From the NCBI GenBank assembly GCA_000828835.1, contig AP014633.1, positions 1,922,001 to 1,986,000 on the forward strand: 64,000 nucleotides of DNA, in the 5' to 3' direction. The notes below the pieces were generated by a model. It did not search any database. It worked only from the letters and a program-made list of their open reading frames with translations, and was not told the DNA's origin. This DNA is from Thioploca ingrica (lineage in GTDB: Bacteria > Pseudomonadota > Gammaproteobacteria > Beggiatoales > Beggiatoaceae). A program made the position numbers and the translations under genes. Positions 9,132 through 19,391 of the stretch are shown here, in pieces. The stretch's first letter is position 1. Every line of letters begins with the position of its first letter.

Positions 9132-9320
9132 TTATCTGATAATAGCTAGCGGTTATTTGATAATAATTAACCATTTATTAAATATGAATAGCCATTATTT
9201 GATAATAACTAAGCATTTTATTCTAATAATAAGCGGTTATTTGATAATGTCTAAGCATTTTATTCTAACAATAAGCGGTTATTTGATAATAATAAACCAT
9301 TATTAATTAATAAATTAATT
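9132..9320. repeat. 42-bp tandem repeat array between ubiJ and ubiB
   Basis: The unit begins TTATTTGATAAT. Copies lie at 9153-9194, 9195-9236 and 9237-9278. The second and third are almost identical (both continue CTAAGCATTTTATTCTAA and end AATAAGCGG). A degenerate copy follows at 9279-9320, and a partial unit (TTATCTGATAATAGCTAGCGG) precedes at 9132-9152. Period and phase are exact by count. The array fills most of the 264-base gap between ubiJ and ubiB. Confidence 0.85.
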
Positions 9321-9328
9321 GGTAACTA

Positions 9329-9931
9329 TTAATTGTTAACTATTAAACGTTGTATTCGTTGTTCCAAACGTTCTAAATCATCACGTAAAGTATCTATCGT
9401 GTCTAAGAAAAGATCCATTTCCATTGGGTTGGGTAGATGACGAACTTCTTCTTGTAAGTATTCACTGAGATTCAATTGTAGGGTGTTAAATCGATCCTGG
9501 GTATATTCTTGAGCTTGTCGAAATGAACTGGTGAGATAGTGAGCCGGAATATCACCCAACCATTGGGCAATCTGCTCTTCCCAATCCGTATTAAGTTCTT
9601 TAATGAGCTCCAACAGTTGCTGAGCGATGCCCATATCACCGATAATGATCACTTCCGGATTATTCGCTAACAGCGGTTGTTCTTGTAGCAGTAAACGTAA
9701 CAAGGTAAACGGTGCGCCGGTGATCCGGACGTCTACTTCTCCTTCATAATCACTCAGTACCGTTATTCCTTGAACATCCGGAAATAAAGTTAAGCTAATC
9801 TCGAGGTGAGTTAACTCAATCCGAATAATTTTGCCGGAGAGTTTATTGAGGAGTTGTAAACTCGGTGGATTTTGGTGCAAGGCATGATTAAGTACTTTGG
9901 CTAAAGTTTTGCTAATAATAAGTTGATTCAA
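9329..9931 (-). CDS. ubiJ: UbiJ, SCP2-domain ubiquinone biosynthesis accessory factor
   Basis: 200 residues. The N-terminal half is an SCP2-like lipid-binding domain (LSGKIIRIELTHLEISLTL, VRITGAPFTLLRLL) and the C-terminal half is helical and coiled-coil-like. UbiJ binds ubiquinone intermediates and scaffolds the aerobic Ubi complex. Its position between ubiE and ubiB is the family hallmark. Its start overlaps the end of the RDD gene by 4 bases (ATGA), showing translational coupling. Confidence 0.93.
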   Translation of the reverse strand: MNQLIISKTLAKVLNHALHQNPPSLQLLNKLSGKIIRIELTHLEISLTLFPDVQGITVLSDYEGEVDVRITGAPFTLLRLLLQEQPLLANNPEVIIIGDMGIAQQLLELIKELNTDWEEQIAQWLGDIPAHYLTSSFRQAQEYTQDRFNTLQLNLSEYLQEEVRHLPNPMEMDLFLDTIDTLRDDLERLEQRIQRLIVNN

Positions 9932-10536
9932 CGGTAGTATTTATCCAGTTGTGCTAATGGCAAAGTGGCTTCCTCATGGATAATAACAACGGTATGGGCT
10001 ATTTTATCATGCCAACCTTGTTTATGTTTATCCCAACTTATTTGTAGTAATCCCAACAGGGGGAGGATAGCAAAAATATATCCAATTGAACATAAAATTG
10101 TTTTCCCTATTTCCCCCGCTGTTCCAGTTAGCGCACTGATTTCAAAATGACATCCCCATGATAATACCGCTGTTAAAGGCAGGACGTAAATAAAATAACT
10201 GAGGTATCGTAGCAAAATTTGTGGAAACCGAATAGGATTACCACTACGGGCATCAACAATTTCACAATCGAATAATAATTTACCGGGGGTAGCGGCATAT
10301 TTGAGCCAAAACCATAAAATGAATAAAGCCGGTAAAATGCAGATCATTAAAAATGTTAGCCATTCAGAATTCTCTAATTCAGTTAGAGTATTGAGCTGAC
10401 TTAGGATAGTCGTTAATTCATGACCATAAACTCCATAAAACAATCCTATCACTATGGGCGCTATCCACAGCATATCAATTAGAAGAGCAGCACTTCGTCG
10501 CCACAATCCAGCATATTCAGTTAATGGGGATATCAT
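9928..10536 (-). CDS. RDD-family membrane protein
   Basis: 202 residues with about four transmembrane helices. The Arg/Asp signature is visible in LWRRSAALLIDMLWI at the N-terminus and in the paired segment TPGKLLFDCEIVDARSG. RDD proteins are of mostly unknown, possibly transport, function. It is an extra gene between ubiE and ubiJ and is coupled to ubiJ by a 4-base overlap. An envelope role is inferred from the topology; no link to quinones is shown. Confidence 0.85.
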   Translation of the reverse strand: MISPLTEYAGLWRRSAALLIDMLWIAPIVIGLFYGVYGHELTTILSQLNTLTELENSEWLTFLMICILPALFILWFWLKYAATPGKLLFDCEIVDARSGNPIRFPQILLRYLSYFIYVLPLTAVLSWGCHFEISALTGTAGEIGKTILCSIGYIFAILPLLGLLQISWDKHKQGWHDKIAHTVVIIHEEATLPLAQLDKYYR

Positions 10537-10548
10537 CAGTTTATTCCT

Positions 10549-11298
10549 TTACAATTTATAGCCGCGATGAATAGCGACAATACCGCCGGTTAAGTTATGA
10601 TAATCACAACGTTCAAAACCCGCTTGTTGCATCATCTGTAGTAACGTTTCTTGATTGGGGTGCATCCGGATTGATTCCGCTAGGTAACGATAACTGTCCG
10701 CATCTTGAGCAATCCATTGACCTAATAGTGGTAATATTTTGAGAGAATAAAGATCATAAAAGGGTTTTAACGGACGAAGGCGTAATTCGGAAAATTCTAA
10801 TATTAACACTTGTCCACCCGGCTTTAACACCTGCCACATCGAGTTTAAAGCAGTTTCTTTATGGGTGACATTACGTAATCCAAACGCCATACTAATCACA
10901 TCAAAGCTATTATTGGCAAAGGGAAGTTGTTCCGCATTCACTTGGGCATAATCAACCATAATGCCTTTATCGAGGAGTCGATCTCGACCCACTTGTAACA
11001 TGGTGGCATTAATATCCGCCAAAACCACTTCGCCTTCAGTTCCAACCAAGCGAGCCAATTGGGCAGCGAGATCACCGGTTCCACCCGCTAAATCTAAAAC
11101 GCGTTGACCACGCTTAATTCCGGCTAATTCAATGGCAAAACGTTTCCACAGTCGGTGAATACCGCAAGACATCAGGTCATTCATGATATCATAACGAGTT
11201 GCAACGGATTCAAAGACTTGAGCAACGTGACGCGCTTTATCTTTAGACGAAACTTGAGTAAATCCGAAATGGGTCGTTTCTTCTGTCATAGCAGTCAT
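10549..11298 (-). CDS. ubiE: UbiE, demethylubiquinone/demethylmenaquinone C-methyltransferase
   Basis: 249 residues, normal for the family. Class I SAM methyltransferase with motif [13 protein letters not shown], the UbiE signature [17 protein letters not shown] near the N-terminus, and [12 protein letters not shown] in the middle. It methylates the quinone ring in ubiquinone (and menaquinone) synthesis. The gene lies 12 bases upstream of the RDD gene. Two ATGs (11298 and 11289) are possible starts and neither has a strong ribosome-binding site. Confidence 0.96.
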   Translation of the reverse strand: MTAMTEETTHFGFTQVSSKDKARHVAQVFESVATRYDIMNDLMSCGIHRLWKRFAIELAGIKRGQRVLDLAGGTGDLAAQLARLVGTEGEVVLADINATMLQVGRDRLLDKGIMVDYAQVNAEQLPFANNSFDVISMAFGLRNVTHKETALNSMWQVLKPGGQVLILEFSELRLRPLKPFYDLYSLKILPLLGQWIAQDADSYRYLAESIRMHPNQETLLQMMQQAGFERCDYHNLTGGIVAIHRGYKL

Positions 11299-11348
11299 TT
11301 TTTACTTTCAGGTGATTTCCAACCACAGCGGCTCGCGGAAAGTTAGAA

Positions 11349-11726
11349 TTAATTGAGTTCGGTGGGACTCCGTTTTTGTCCGGCTGCCGCCATTTTATCT
11401 AAGTATTCTTGCCACAATTTAGCTTGGTTTTTACCTAAATAATGGAGCCAATCCCACGAATAAATCCCAGTATCATGTCCATCATCAAAATATAATCGAA
11501 CCGCATAGGTGCCAACCGATTCAATTTGTTCAATATTTACATCGGCTTTGCCAACTTGTAACACTTCCTGACCGGGGGCATGCCCACGTACTTCTGCTGA
11601 AGGTGAATGAACTCTCAAGTATTCACAAGTGAATTCAAAATGTTCACCATCATCAAAAGTGATTTCTAACAGACGAGATTTTTGCCGCAAATTAATTTCA
11701 GTCGGAATCGGAGTATGTTTAGTCAT
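11349..11726 (-). CDS. DUF971-family protein
   Basis: 125 residues. The pattern IPTEINLRQKSRLLEITFDDGEHF and the end GIYSWDWLHYLG are the DUF971 (GBBH-like) signature. This small beta-rich domain is found alone in many gammaproteobacteria directly between hslU and ubiE, and fused to gamma-butyrobetaine hydroxylase in eukaryotes. Function is not established; an Fe-S or metal-related role has been proposed for relatives. It starts 20 bases after hslU. Confidence 0.88.
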   Translation of the reverse strand: MTKHTPIPTEINLRQKSRLLEITFDDGEHFEFTCEYLRVHSPSAEVRGHAPGQEVLQVGKADVNIEQIESVGTYAVRLYFDDGHDTGIYSWDWLHYLGKNQAKLWQEYLDKMAAAGQKRSPTELN

Positions 11727-11746
11727 ATTCAGTGATCAATTGTCAG

Positions 11747-13075
11747 TTAAAGGATATATTGACTTAAATCTTCATTATTAACGAGATCATTTAAATGTTT
11801 ATTCACATAAGCCACATCAATAATAACCGTTTCTCCAAGCCGTTCTGGTGCTTCAAAAGACACGCTTTCGAGTAAACATTCCAGGACGGTATGTAACCGT
11901 CTAGCACCAATATTTTCACTTCTTTCATTGACTTGCCAAGCCATCTCCGCAATACGTCTAATGCCATCTTGGGTGAATTGAATCGTTAAACCTTCGGTTT
12001 GCATTAAAGCGATATATTGTTCGGTCAAGGAAGCATCCGGTTCAGTTAAAATATTAACGAAATCATCGACATTAAGTGCACTTAATTCCACTCGAATCGG
12101 TAAACGCCCTTGTAATTCCGGAATTAAATCCGAGGGCTTGGAAAGATGAAATGCGCCAGAAGCAATAAATAAAATATGATCGGTTTTAACCATGCCATAT
12201 TTGGTGCTCACGGTACTGCCTTCAACCAGTGGCAGTAAATCACGTTGTACCCCTTCGCGTGACACATCCGGGCCACTGGTTTCAGAACGTTTAGTGATCT
12301 TGTCAATTTCATCCAAAAATACAATCCCATTTTGTTCAACCCGTTCTACCGCTTTCGCTTTTAAATCATCTTCGTTAATGAGCTTAGCGGCTTCTTCTTC
12401 TTGAATTAATTTCAATGCCTCTTTAATACGCAATTTCCGCGTTCTAGTCCGCCCACCGGTAATATTTTGAAACATACTTTGCAATTGGCTGGTCATTTCT
12501 TCCATACCCGGTGGTGCCATAATTTCTACGCCAATACGGGTTTCACTGAGTTCAATTTCAATTTCTTTATCATTCAATTTATCTTCCCGCAACATTTTTC
12601 TGAATTTTTGGCGCGTTGAGGAAGCCTCTTCACTGGGTAAATCCGAGCGAACATTCCGTGCCGGGGGTAATAAAGCATCTAAAATACGTTCTTCTGCTGC
12701 TGCCAAGGCTTGATGCTTGACTTGTTGCACGGCTTCTTCACGGGTCATTTTCATCGACATATCAATTAAGTCACGGACAATCGATTCGACATCCCGACCC
12801 ACATAACCCACTTCGGTAAATTTAGTGGCTTCAATTTTAATAAAAGGGGCTCTGGCTAATTTAGCTAAACGACGGGCGATTTCGGTTTTACCCACTCCCG
12901 TTGGACCAATCATCAAAATATTTTTAGGCGTAATTTCATTGCGTAAATTGGGCTCAAGCTGCATGCGTCGCCAACGATTTCGCAAAGCCACTGCGACGGC
13001 TCTTTTGGCAGCCGTTTGGCCGATAATATGTTTATCCAATTCACTCACAATTTCTTTAGGAGTCATTTCGCTCAT
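11747..13075 (-). CDS. hslU: HslU, ATPase subunit of the HslUV protease
   Basis: 442 residues, the usual length. AAA+ ATPase with Walker [10 protein letters not shown], Walker [11 protein letters not shown], the GYVGRDVE pore motif, an I-domain insertion, sensor 2 in IGARRLHTV and the C-terminal YIL tail that docks into HslV. It unfolds substrates and threads them into HslV in the cytoplasm. It follows hslV by 16 bases, forming the standard heat-shock operon. Confidence 0.98.
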   Translation of the reverse strand: MSEMTPKEIVSELDKHIIGQTAAKRAVAVALRNRWRRMQLEPNLRNEITPKNILMIGPTGVGKTEIARRLAKLARAPFIKIEATKFTEVGYVGRDVESIVRDLIDMSMKMTREEAVQQVKHQALAAAEERILDALLPPARNVRSDLPSEEASSTRQKFRKMLREDKLNDKEIEIELSETRIGVEIMAPPGMEEMTSQLQSMFQNITGGRTRTRKLRIKEALKLIQEEEAAKLINEDDLKAKAVERVEQNGIVFLDEIDKITKRSETSGPDVSREGVQRDLLPLVEGSTVSTKYGMVKTDHILFIASGAFHLSKPSDLIPELQGRLPIRVELSALNVDDFVNILTEPDASLTEQYIALMQTEGLTIQFTQDGIRRIAEMAWQVNERSENIGARRLHTVLECLLESVSFEAPERLGETVIIDVAYVNKHLNDLVNNEDLSQYIL

Positions 13076-13091
13076 AGTTATTTAAAATTAA

Positions 13092-13637
13092 TTAGGTACC
13101 CATCGTTAGGCTTTCAATCGTTAACTGACGATTGGTGTAAATACAAATATCGGCTGCGATATACAATGATTTTTCCACAATGTCTTTAGCTGACAAATTC
13201 GTATTTTCCAGTAAAGCGCGTGCGGCTGCTTGCGCAAATGCACCCCCAGAACCAATGGCCATTAAACTCTCTTCGGGTTCTATTACATCACCATTACCGG
13301 AAATGATCAACGAAGTTGTTTGATCAGCTACGGCTAATAAAGCTTCTAATCGCCGCAACATTCGGTCAGTTCGCCAATCTTTGGCTAATTCTACTGCTGA
13401 ACGAATGAGATGACCTTGATGTTTTTCCAGCTTACCTTCAAATCGTTCAAATAGGGTAAAAGCATCCGCTGTACCGCCGGCAAAGCCGGCAATGACTTTA
13501 TCGTGGTAGAGTCGCCGTACTTTGCGAGCATTGTGTTTCATCACGGTATTACCTACAGTGACTTGTCCATCTCCGCCTATCACGACTTCCCCATTGCGAC
13601 GGACTGATAAAACAGTGGTACCTCGAAATTGTTCCAT
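13092..13637 (-). CDS. hslV: HslV, threonine peptidase subunit of HslUV
   Basis: 181 residues. After a short propeptide (MEQFRG) the mature N-terminal threonines start [10 protein letters not shown], then [23 protein letters not shown], the proteasome-beta-like active-site region. [10 protein letters not shown] and the [16 protein letters not shown] helix are family hallmarks. It is the first gene of the hslVU-ubi run. The 236-base gap upstream, which should carry the promoter, also holds a palindromic repeat. Confidence 0.98.
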   Translation of the reverse strand: MEQFRGTTVLSVRRNGEVVIGGDGQVTVGNTVMKHNARKVRRLYHDKVIAGFAGGTADAFTLFERFEGKLEKHQGHLIRSAVELAKDWRTDRMLRRLEALLAVADQTTSLIISGNGDVIEPEESLMAIGSGGAFAQAAARALLENTNLSAKDIVEKSLYIAADICIYTNRQLTIESLTMGT

Positions 13638-13743
13638 TGCCTAACCTTTAATTGAATCGATGCGATATAAAAAATAATTGTTTTTTTAGCTAATTAGAAT
13701 AAAGTGCCAATTCAGTATTTTTAACTGATTGATAAATGAAGCT

Positions 13744-13770
13744 GTTGGGTTTCGCTGCGCTCTACCCAAC
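13744..13770. repeat. REP-like hairpin (GTTGGGT/ACCCAAC)
   Basis: GTTGGGT at 13744-13750 and ACCCAAC at 13764-13770 flank TTCGCTGCGCTCT. This is the 'GTTGGGTTTCGCTGCGCTC' type of dispersed palindrome, related to the element at 5999-6032. It sits between hslV and thrB. Confidence 0.6.
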
Positions 13771-13873
13771 CTACATTCGTTACATTTGCATTTTAAAGAT
13801 AAAAATGAAATAAGAGAATTATACACGATTTATCAGTTATCAGAATCGATGGTTGATAAGCCAATATTCACGG

Positions 13874-14800
13874 TTAACTGTTAATATGTGATAATAAAAT
13901 CTCTCGAAATTCCACTGGATTTTTAGTATGGGTTAATTCACCAGGACGAGGAAAATACCAATCTTGCAACCGTGATAACCAAAATCGTAAAGCCGCTGCT
14001 CGTAACATCACTGGCCATACCTCATGTTCAAAAGCAGTGAGTGGTCTTTGTTCACAGTAACTGGCAAACAGAATTTGTACTCGTTGTTCATCCAGACGAC
14101 CATCTGGAAAAGTACACCAATCATTAATTGTAATAGCGAGGTCATAGAGCAAAACATCGTTACAAGCATAATAAAAATCAAGAATACCACATAATTTATC
14201 GCCTTCAAATAAAGCATTATCTCGGAATAAATCCGCATGAATTACACCTCGGGGTAAATCCATATGTTGGTATTGAGTCTGAAAACGAAGTTCTTCTCGT
14301 AATAAAGTTGCTTCTGCTGTATTTAAGTAAGGTAAAACCCGTTCGGCAGTGATTTTCCACCAATGTGGTCCATGTTCATTGGGTCGATAAAGGGGAAAAT
14401 GGGGACTAATAATATGAAAGTGGCCTAAAGCGGTTCCTAATATCTGACATTGTGTTAAGGTCGGTTGTTCTACTGCTTGTCCACATAATATTCGTTCAAA
14501 CAAAGCGGCCGGTTTACCATTTAATTGACGTAAGTAGCAGTTAGTCTCATCGGCCAAAGGATGAGGACAGGGAACTTGATGTTCTGCTAAGTAAGCCATC
14601 AATTTGAGAAAATAGGGTAATTCTTCACAGCTTAATTGTTCAAATAAAGTTAATACCCATTCACCAGCCTGAGTAGTCACAAAATAGTTAGTATTCACTA
14701 TACCGGCATTAATCCCTTGATAAGATATTAAAGTGCCTAAATTATAATGAGACAAAAACGCGTTAAGTTGATCACGTTCAACGATAGTATAAACAGACAT
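13874..14800 (-). CDS. thrB: Homoserine kinase, ThrB type II (choline-kinase fold)
   Basis: 308 residues of the aminoglycoside phosphotransferase/choline kinase fold that replaces GHMP-type ThrB in many proteobacteria. The catalytic loop is GVIHADLFRDNALF, the metal-binding segment is GILDFYYACND, and the N-terminus has the family's LGTLISYQGINAGIVNTNYFV. It makes O-phosphohomoserine for threonine synthesis. It is monocistronic as far as can be seen. Confidence 0.93.
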   Translation of the reverse strand: MSVYTIVERDQLNAFLSHYNLGTLISYQGINAGIVNTNYFVTTQAGEWVLTLFEQLSCEELPYFLKLMAYLAEHQVPCPHPLADETNCYLRQLNGKPAALFERILCGQAVEQPTLTQCQILGTALGHFHIISPHFPLYRPNEHGPHWWKITAERVLPYLNTAEATLLREELRFQTQYQHMDLPRGVIHADLFRDNALFEGDKLCGILDFYYACNDVLLYDLAITINDWCTFPDGRLDEQRVQILFASYCEQRPLTAFEHEVWPVMLRAAALRFWLSRLQDWYFPRPGELTHTKNPVEFREILLSHINS

Positions 14801-14957
14801 GCCAGTTAAGACTCAATAATATTAAAAATGAGATAAAAGATACTTTTTTAAGATGAAAAGGTATTTTATATCAGTATGTTGGTTGTTATTAGCGGAATAG
14901 TATGAATGCAAAAAAGGTAAGAAAATCGTTATTAATAATATACATTTATTTCATTGT

Positions 14958-15689
14958 TTATAAATAAAATAGCTTTTCTTTTTCTTTCCCATCATTCAAT
15001 TTTATTGCTCCTCTTTCATAGTAATTGAAAATATTATCAAGCACCGCTTGAGAAGTATCAACTAACGTAATGATATTTAAATCATTTTCCCCAATAGTTT
15101 GTTGCATTAACAAGGTATTTTTAAACCAATCTAACAAACCTCGCCAAAAATCGCTGCCCACTAAAATAACCGGAACTTGCTGAGCTTTATTAGTTTGTAC
15201 TAAGGTTAAAACTTCGGTTAATTCATCTAAGGTACCAAATCCGCCCGGGAGGATGACATAAGCCGTAGCATATTTAACCAGCATCACTTTGCGGACAAAG
15301 AAATGTTTAAAATTGACCGAAATATCTTGGTAAGCATTAGCACGTTGTTCGCGTGGTAAGGCAATATTGAGGCCAATACTTTGCGATTTACCAGCAAATG
15401 CGCCTTTATTAGCCGCTTCCATAATTCCGGGTCCACCGCCGCTAACGACTGAAAAACCCGCGTCAGATAATTGATGTGCAATTTGTTCTGCTAACTGATA
15501 ATAAGGGTGTTCACCCGTAAACCGGGCTGAACCAAACAAAGTGACTGAAGGCGTAATATTAGCTAACTGTTCAAATCCTTCTACAAATTCAGCCATAATC
15601 TGAAAAATTTTCCATGACTCTGGGTGTAAACTGATTTCATTAACTGGAGGTTTGTGAGAACGCTTCGGTGTTTTGGGTTTATTCATCAA
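14958..15689 (-). CDS. LOG-family protein (TIGR00730), nucleotide 5'-monophosphate phosphoribohydrolase-like
   Basis: 243 residues with the two LOG signatures: SGGGPGIMEAANKGA and PGGFGTLDELTEVLT. These form the Rossmann-like active site that removes ribose phosphate from nucleotide monophosphates, including cytokinin precursors in plants. The bacterial role is probably nucleotide salvage. It lies on the same strand as the zinc-ribbon protein gene and prmA, which precede it. Confidence 0.9.
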   Translation of the reverse strand: MMNKPKTPKRSHKPPVNEISLHPESWKIFQIMAEFVEGFEQLANITPSVTLFGSARFTGEHPYYQLAEQIAHQLSDAGFSVVSGGGPGIMEAANKGAFAGKSQSIGLNIALPREQRANAYQDISVNFKHFFVRKVMLVKYATAYVILPGGFGTLDELTEVLTLVQTNKAQQVPVILVGSDFWRGLLDWFKNTLLMQQTIGENDLNIITLVDTSQAVLDNIFNYYERGAIKLNDGKEKEKLFYL

Positions 15690-15751
15690 GTTATCAAATC
15701 CTTTATCTTAGTTTTTACTTTAATCTAGCGAGGTTGAAACGGGTACCCAAA

Positions 15752-16495
15752 TTACAGAAATTCAAAATGATAACCTTGAGCAATTTGATTACCTTCAATA
15801 AGATTAGCGATGTTCATCAGTTCTAATTTGAAATGAATAGCGGCTTTAGGTGGTATTTCTTGATCCGGTTTAGGCGGAGTTGGCAAATATTCACTCGGTT
15901 TAAATAACCGTTGTGCAATGGGTTTACCGTTAGAATCTTCAAAAGTTAAGGAAAAATCGGGATAAGGTTGTGGAAAAATAGCTTTATTCACAAAAGTGAC
16001 TTCAAATTGAATGACGTTAGTTAGTGTTGGATGAACACTAGCAATATGTTCTTGTATATAAAAACTGTCTACATCTCTCGTTACCGGTAAAGTACACAAA
16101 AATACATGGCAAAATCGATCTAACCAAGGTCGGATTTGTGGATGTTGTAAGATTTTATCGGGTTGCCAAAACCAAAAAATTTGTACGGCCAGCGTTGTAG
16201 CTAATATAAGTGTTATCACTCCCCAAAACAAAAAAGCATTCCAACTGTTACGACGGGGTTGATAAATATCTTCTTGCAATAACTCCGGAAGATTATAATC
16301 TGTGCTCAGACTGGGTTCTTCTTCATCAATCTTAAATTGTTCTGGAACATCGGGTGTAGGTAATTGTTTCAGTAGATGACGAGTGGCATTAAAAGCATGT
16401 TGGCAATGGCTACAACGAACGTGCCCTTGGGCAATATTCAAATGCGCCGAGGTGACTCGAAAAATAGTTTGACAGTGAGGACATTGCGTATGCAT
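15752..16495 (-). CDS. Zinc-ribbon (MJ0042) and DUF3426 membrane protein
   Basis: 247 residues. The N-terminus is a zinc ribbon with CPHC and CSHC pairs (QCPHCQTIFRV, VRCSHCQHAFN). A single transmembrane helix lies at about residues 85-107, and a periplasmic DUF3426 domain follows (LTNVIQFEVTFVNKA, IPPKAAIHFKLEL). This architecture commonly sits beside prmA in proteobacteria. Function is unknown; a cytoplasmic zinc-sensing or nucleic-acid-binding head joined to an envelope domain is plausible. Confidence 0.88.
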   Translation of the reverse strand: MHTQCPHCQTIFRVTSAHLNIAQGHVRCSHCQHAFNATRHLLKQLPTPDVPEQFKIDEEEPSLSTDYNLPELLQEDIYQPRRNSWNAFLFWGVITLILATTLAVQIFWFWQPDKILQHPQIRPWLDRFCHVFLCTLPVTRDVDSFYIQEHIASVHPTLTNVIQFEVTFVNKAIFPQPYPDFSLTFEDSNGKPIAQRLFKPSEYLPTPPKPDQEIPPKAAIHFKLELMNIANLIEGNQIAQGYHFEFL

Positions 16496-16528
16496 AAGAT
16501 AAATCTATTTTGAATTTTGAATAGTATG

Positions 16529-17413
16529 TCAAAGTTTAGTAGCTACAATACGCATCCAATTGTCACGTTCCGTTACTTCAATGAGAGTAAAATAAGGTGT
16601 ATAAGCGGCTATGACGGCTTGAGTTTGTTCTTTCAGAATACCAGACAAGACGATTGGAGCAGCCGGTCTTAAATAATGAGCTAAAGTGGGTGCTAACTCG
16701 ATTAAGGGGGCAGATAAAATATTAGCAATTAAACCATCCACTTTTAAGTGGGGTAATTGCGTGGGTAAAATAGCATTAATCAGCGGAGTAACCTGATTTT
16801 TTTCAGCATTGGCTTGGGTAGCTAATAAAGCTTGCGGATCAATATCAACTGCCCAAACCTGAGCCGCACCCAATTTAGCCGCAGTGATAGCTAAAATACC
16901 GGAACCACAACCATAATCAATTAACACTTGGTTTGACCAATCACCTTGCTGATCTAGCCATTCTAAGCATAGAGCGGTAGTTGCATGAGTACCGGTTCCA
17001 AAGGCTAACCCAGGATCAAGGAATATATTAACCGCCTGTGGTTGTGGTGGTTTTTCCCAACTCGGACAAATCCACACTCGGTTACCAAATCGCATTGGAT
17101 GAAAATCACTCCTACCCATTTGGATCCATTCTTGATCTTCTAAATGTTGGAATTGAATAGACGGTAATGGTAAAGGAGCCAATACATTTTGTAACTGAAC
17201 CGAAAGTGTTAAGCTATCGATTTCATCGGCATCAAATAATCCGACTACCTGTGTGCGTTTCCATAATGGAGTCGTATTTAAGGGAGGTTCATACAAAGCT
17301 TGATCGGCTGCATCTTGCAAAGTAACGCCAATAGCGCCGATTGCAACGAGTCCATCAGAAATTTCTTCAACGTATTGTGCTTCGGTATCTAAGATAACCT
17401 GTAACCACGGCAT
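16529..17413 (-). CDS. prmA: PrmA, ribosomal protein L11 methyltransferase
   Basis: 294 residues. The N-terminal substrate-recognition domain (MPWLQVILDTEAQYVEEIS) and the C-terminal SAM domain are both present. Motif I is VLIDYGCGSGILAIT, preceded by LDPGLAFGTGTHATT, the PrmA hallmark, and followed by NILSAPL. It trimethylates L11 on several lysines and the N-terminus. It appears to be first in an operon with the zinc-ribbon and LOG genes. Confidence 0.97.
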   Translation of the reverse strand: MPWLQVILDTEAQYVEEISDGLVAIGAIGVTLQDAADQALYEPPLNTTPLWKRTQVVGLFDADEIDSLTLSVQLQNVLAPLPLPSIQFQHLEDQEWIQMGRSDFHPMRFGNRVWICPSWEKPPQPQAVNIFLDPGLAFGTGTHATTALCLEWLDQQGDWSNQVLIDYGCGSGILAITAAKLGAAQVWAVDIDPQALLATQANAEKNQVTPLINAILPTQLPHLKVDGLIANILSAPLIELAPTLAHYLRPAAPIVLSGILKEQTQAVIAAYTPYFTLIEVTERDNWMRIVATKL

Positions 17414-17928
17414 TGGAAAAAAGTATTTATAGCATTGGTTGAGAAAATAAATTTTAACAACTTAACAATACCAGCGCCATTTTTTATAACTTATTGATTT
17501 TATGTAAGGTATATGATAGGAACATTCCCCCGTTCCCTTGACCTCCTTCCCTCCCTTAGAAGGAATTGTTCCTTAACTTCATAGCATTGACCCTACTTCT
17601 ACTTCAATTGGCGAAGATATTAAGTTATTATGACATTTTTAAAAGCTTTAAGCCACTAGGTTTTTAACCGAGAGTAACTCGTTCTCATTTTAACCGACTA
17701 AAAAATTTTACCATCCTTTTTCTTGTCCATTCTTAACCTTGCTCTTCTATCCAACCCTACCTTGATGATAAAATTTTTAATATTCCAATTTATAGTTTAT
17801 TAGCGTTGTTGAATTAAGAATAAGCTTGTTTATTAAGTCAATTAGCTAAAAATCAAACTCCATTTCTATAAGATTTTGGTTAACTGAAACAGGTTTAAGA
17901 TAAACCGACCATAATAAGGAAAACTACC
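17414..17928. other. 515-base divergent intergenic region
   Basis: This region separates prmA (minus) from the NlpC/P60 gene (plus) and must carry both promoters. It is AT-rich, has stops in all frames and holds no gene I can support. GGAACA near 17520 and TGTTCC near 17570 form a small inverted repeat. AAGGA precedes the ATG at 17929. Confidence 0.5.
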
Positions 17929-19359
17929 ATGTTCAGTCACCTACTTAAAATAATTTTTCTGCTTTCTTTATCCCTATTAGGATATGTTGAAGCTCAAGAA
18001 GTTACCCCAAATAAAGTAGATGAGATTAGCCAAATTGACGATGAAATCTTGTTAGAATCAGACCCATCGGCTAATAAAAAACCTTATATTATTAGAGATA
18101 TACGAACATTGCCTCAAGATGCAACCGTTTACCTCAACCCAACTTGTTCATCTCAGGCATTAATCCTACCGGAAAATCATCGTGCGCTTAATGCTGAATT
18201 TGATAGAAAATTTTTTGCGCCGTGGCAGCAACTCAAGCCAAACATTTCTAAAGCCGAGTATTTATGGCATTTTAGTAGCTATAGTAATAATTTAGGTTTT
18301 GGTGAAAACCAAAAACAACATTCACCAGAATGGCTCAAACAATTAACCACTTTGGCGCATTTAGAAGACTATCCGAATACCAATCGCCAAGCGATCACGA
18401 TTACCAATACTTATTTGAGATTATTGCCAACGGCTAAACCCCACTTTCATACAGAAAATAGCTATCCATTTGATACGTTACAAAACTCCGCTATTTGGGC
18501 TAATACTCCCCTGTTCATTGCCCATATTTCTCAAGATCAATCGTGGGTGTTAGCCGAATCACCGCTGGTAGAAGGTTGGATTCCAATAGAAGACATTGCT
18601 TTTGTTGATGAAGCTTTTATCAATAAGTGGCTAACTAATAAATATGTCGTGATTACTCAAGATCAAGTTCCGCTTTATGGTAAAAATCAATTATTTAGAT
18701 TTAAAACCCATATTGGTGCGCTTTTTCCTTATGTAGGTGAAAATGCAACTCATTATGATATTTTAATGGCGACAGTTAATAATGAAACGCGCCAAGCCGT
18801 TATAGAAAAAACTCAATTATTAAAAACCGTCTCCGCTTTAAAACCAATAACGGTTTTACCGATTAATTTAGCTAAGATGATCAATCAATTATTAACTCAA
18901 CCTTATGGTTGGGGTGGTCTTTATGAAGATCGGGATTGTTCATCAACATTACATGACCTATTTACACCATTTGGTCTGTGGTTACCCAGAAATTCTGCTA
19001 CCCAATCCAGGATAGGGGAACTCATTTCTTTGGAAAACTTAACCCCAACAGCAAAAGAACAGAAAATAGTTAATGAAGCCATTCCTTATCTGACACTACT
19101 GTGGAAACCGGGGCATATCATGCTATATCTCGGAACTTATCAGGATAAAGCGATTATGTTTCATAATTTTTGGAGTATTAGAACCAAAAATGAAATGGGT
19201 GAACGCGAGCGAACTGTGGTTGGACAAGCCAGTATTACTAGTTTACAACCCGGTATTGAACTTAAAAATATCGATGCAGAAAAAGGTAACTACCTCAATA
19301 ATCTGAAAACCATGAACATTTTTGTCCCCTCAGACAAGCTACAATCATGTAAAAAATAG
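17929..19359 (+). CDS. SH3-domain NlpC/P60-like cell-wall peptidase
   Basis: 476 residues with a signal peptide (hydrophobic core about residues 5-20). SH3-like segments follow in the middle (VLAESPLVEGWIPIEDIAF). The C-terminal NlpC/P60 domain has the catalytic Cys in YEDRDCSSTLHDL and the His in KPGHIMLYLG. This is the SH3b-NlpC/P60 group that cleaves peptidoglycan peptides. AAGGAAAACTACC precedes the ATG. It heads a three-gene plus-strand run with a membrane protein and a type I secretion ATPase, so it may serve envelope remodelling linked to that export system; the link is contextual only. Confidence 0.85.
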   Translation: MFSHLLKIIFLLSLSLLGYVEAQEVTPNKVDEISQIDDEILLESDPSANKKPYIIRDIRTLPQDATVYLNPTCSSQALILPENHRALNAEFDRKFFAPWQQLKPNISKAEYLWHFSSYSNNLGFGENQKQHSPEWLKQLTTLAHLEDYPNTNRQAITITNTYLRLLPTAKPHFHTENSYPFDTLQNSAIWANTPLFIAHISQDQSWVLAESPLVEGWIPIEDIAFVDEAFINKWLTNKYVVITQDQVPLYGKNQLFRFKTHIGALFPYVGENATHYDILMATVNNETRQAVIEKTQLLKTVSALKPITVLPINLAKMINQLLTQPYGWGGLYEDRDCSSTLHDLFTPFGLWLPRNSATQSRIGELISLENLTPTAKEQKIVNEAIPYLTLLWKPGHIMLYLGTYQDKAIMFHNFWSIRTKNEMGERERTVVGQASITSLQPGIELKNIDAEKGNYLNNLKTMNIFVPSDKLQSCKK

Positions 19360-19391
19360 CGGCACTGGCTGTTAAAAATATCGATCCTAAC

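Noticed and set aside
9132..9320. Possible CRISPR array
   Set aside because: The units are contiguous 42-bp tandem repeats with no unique spacers and no cas genes nearby.
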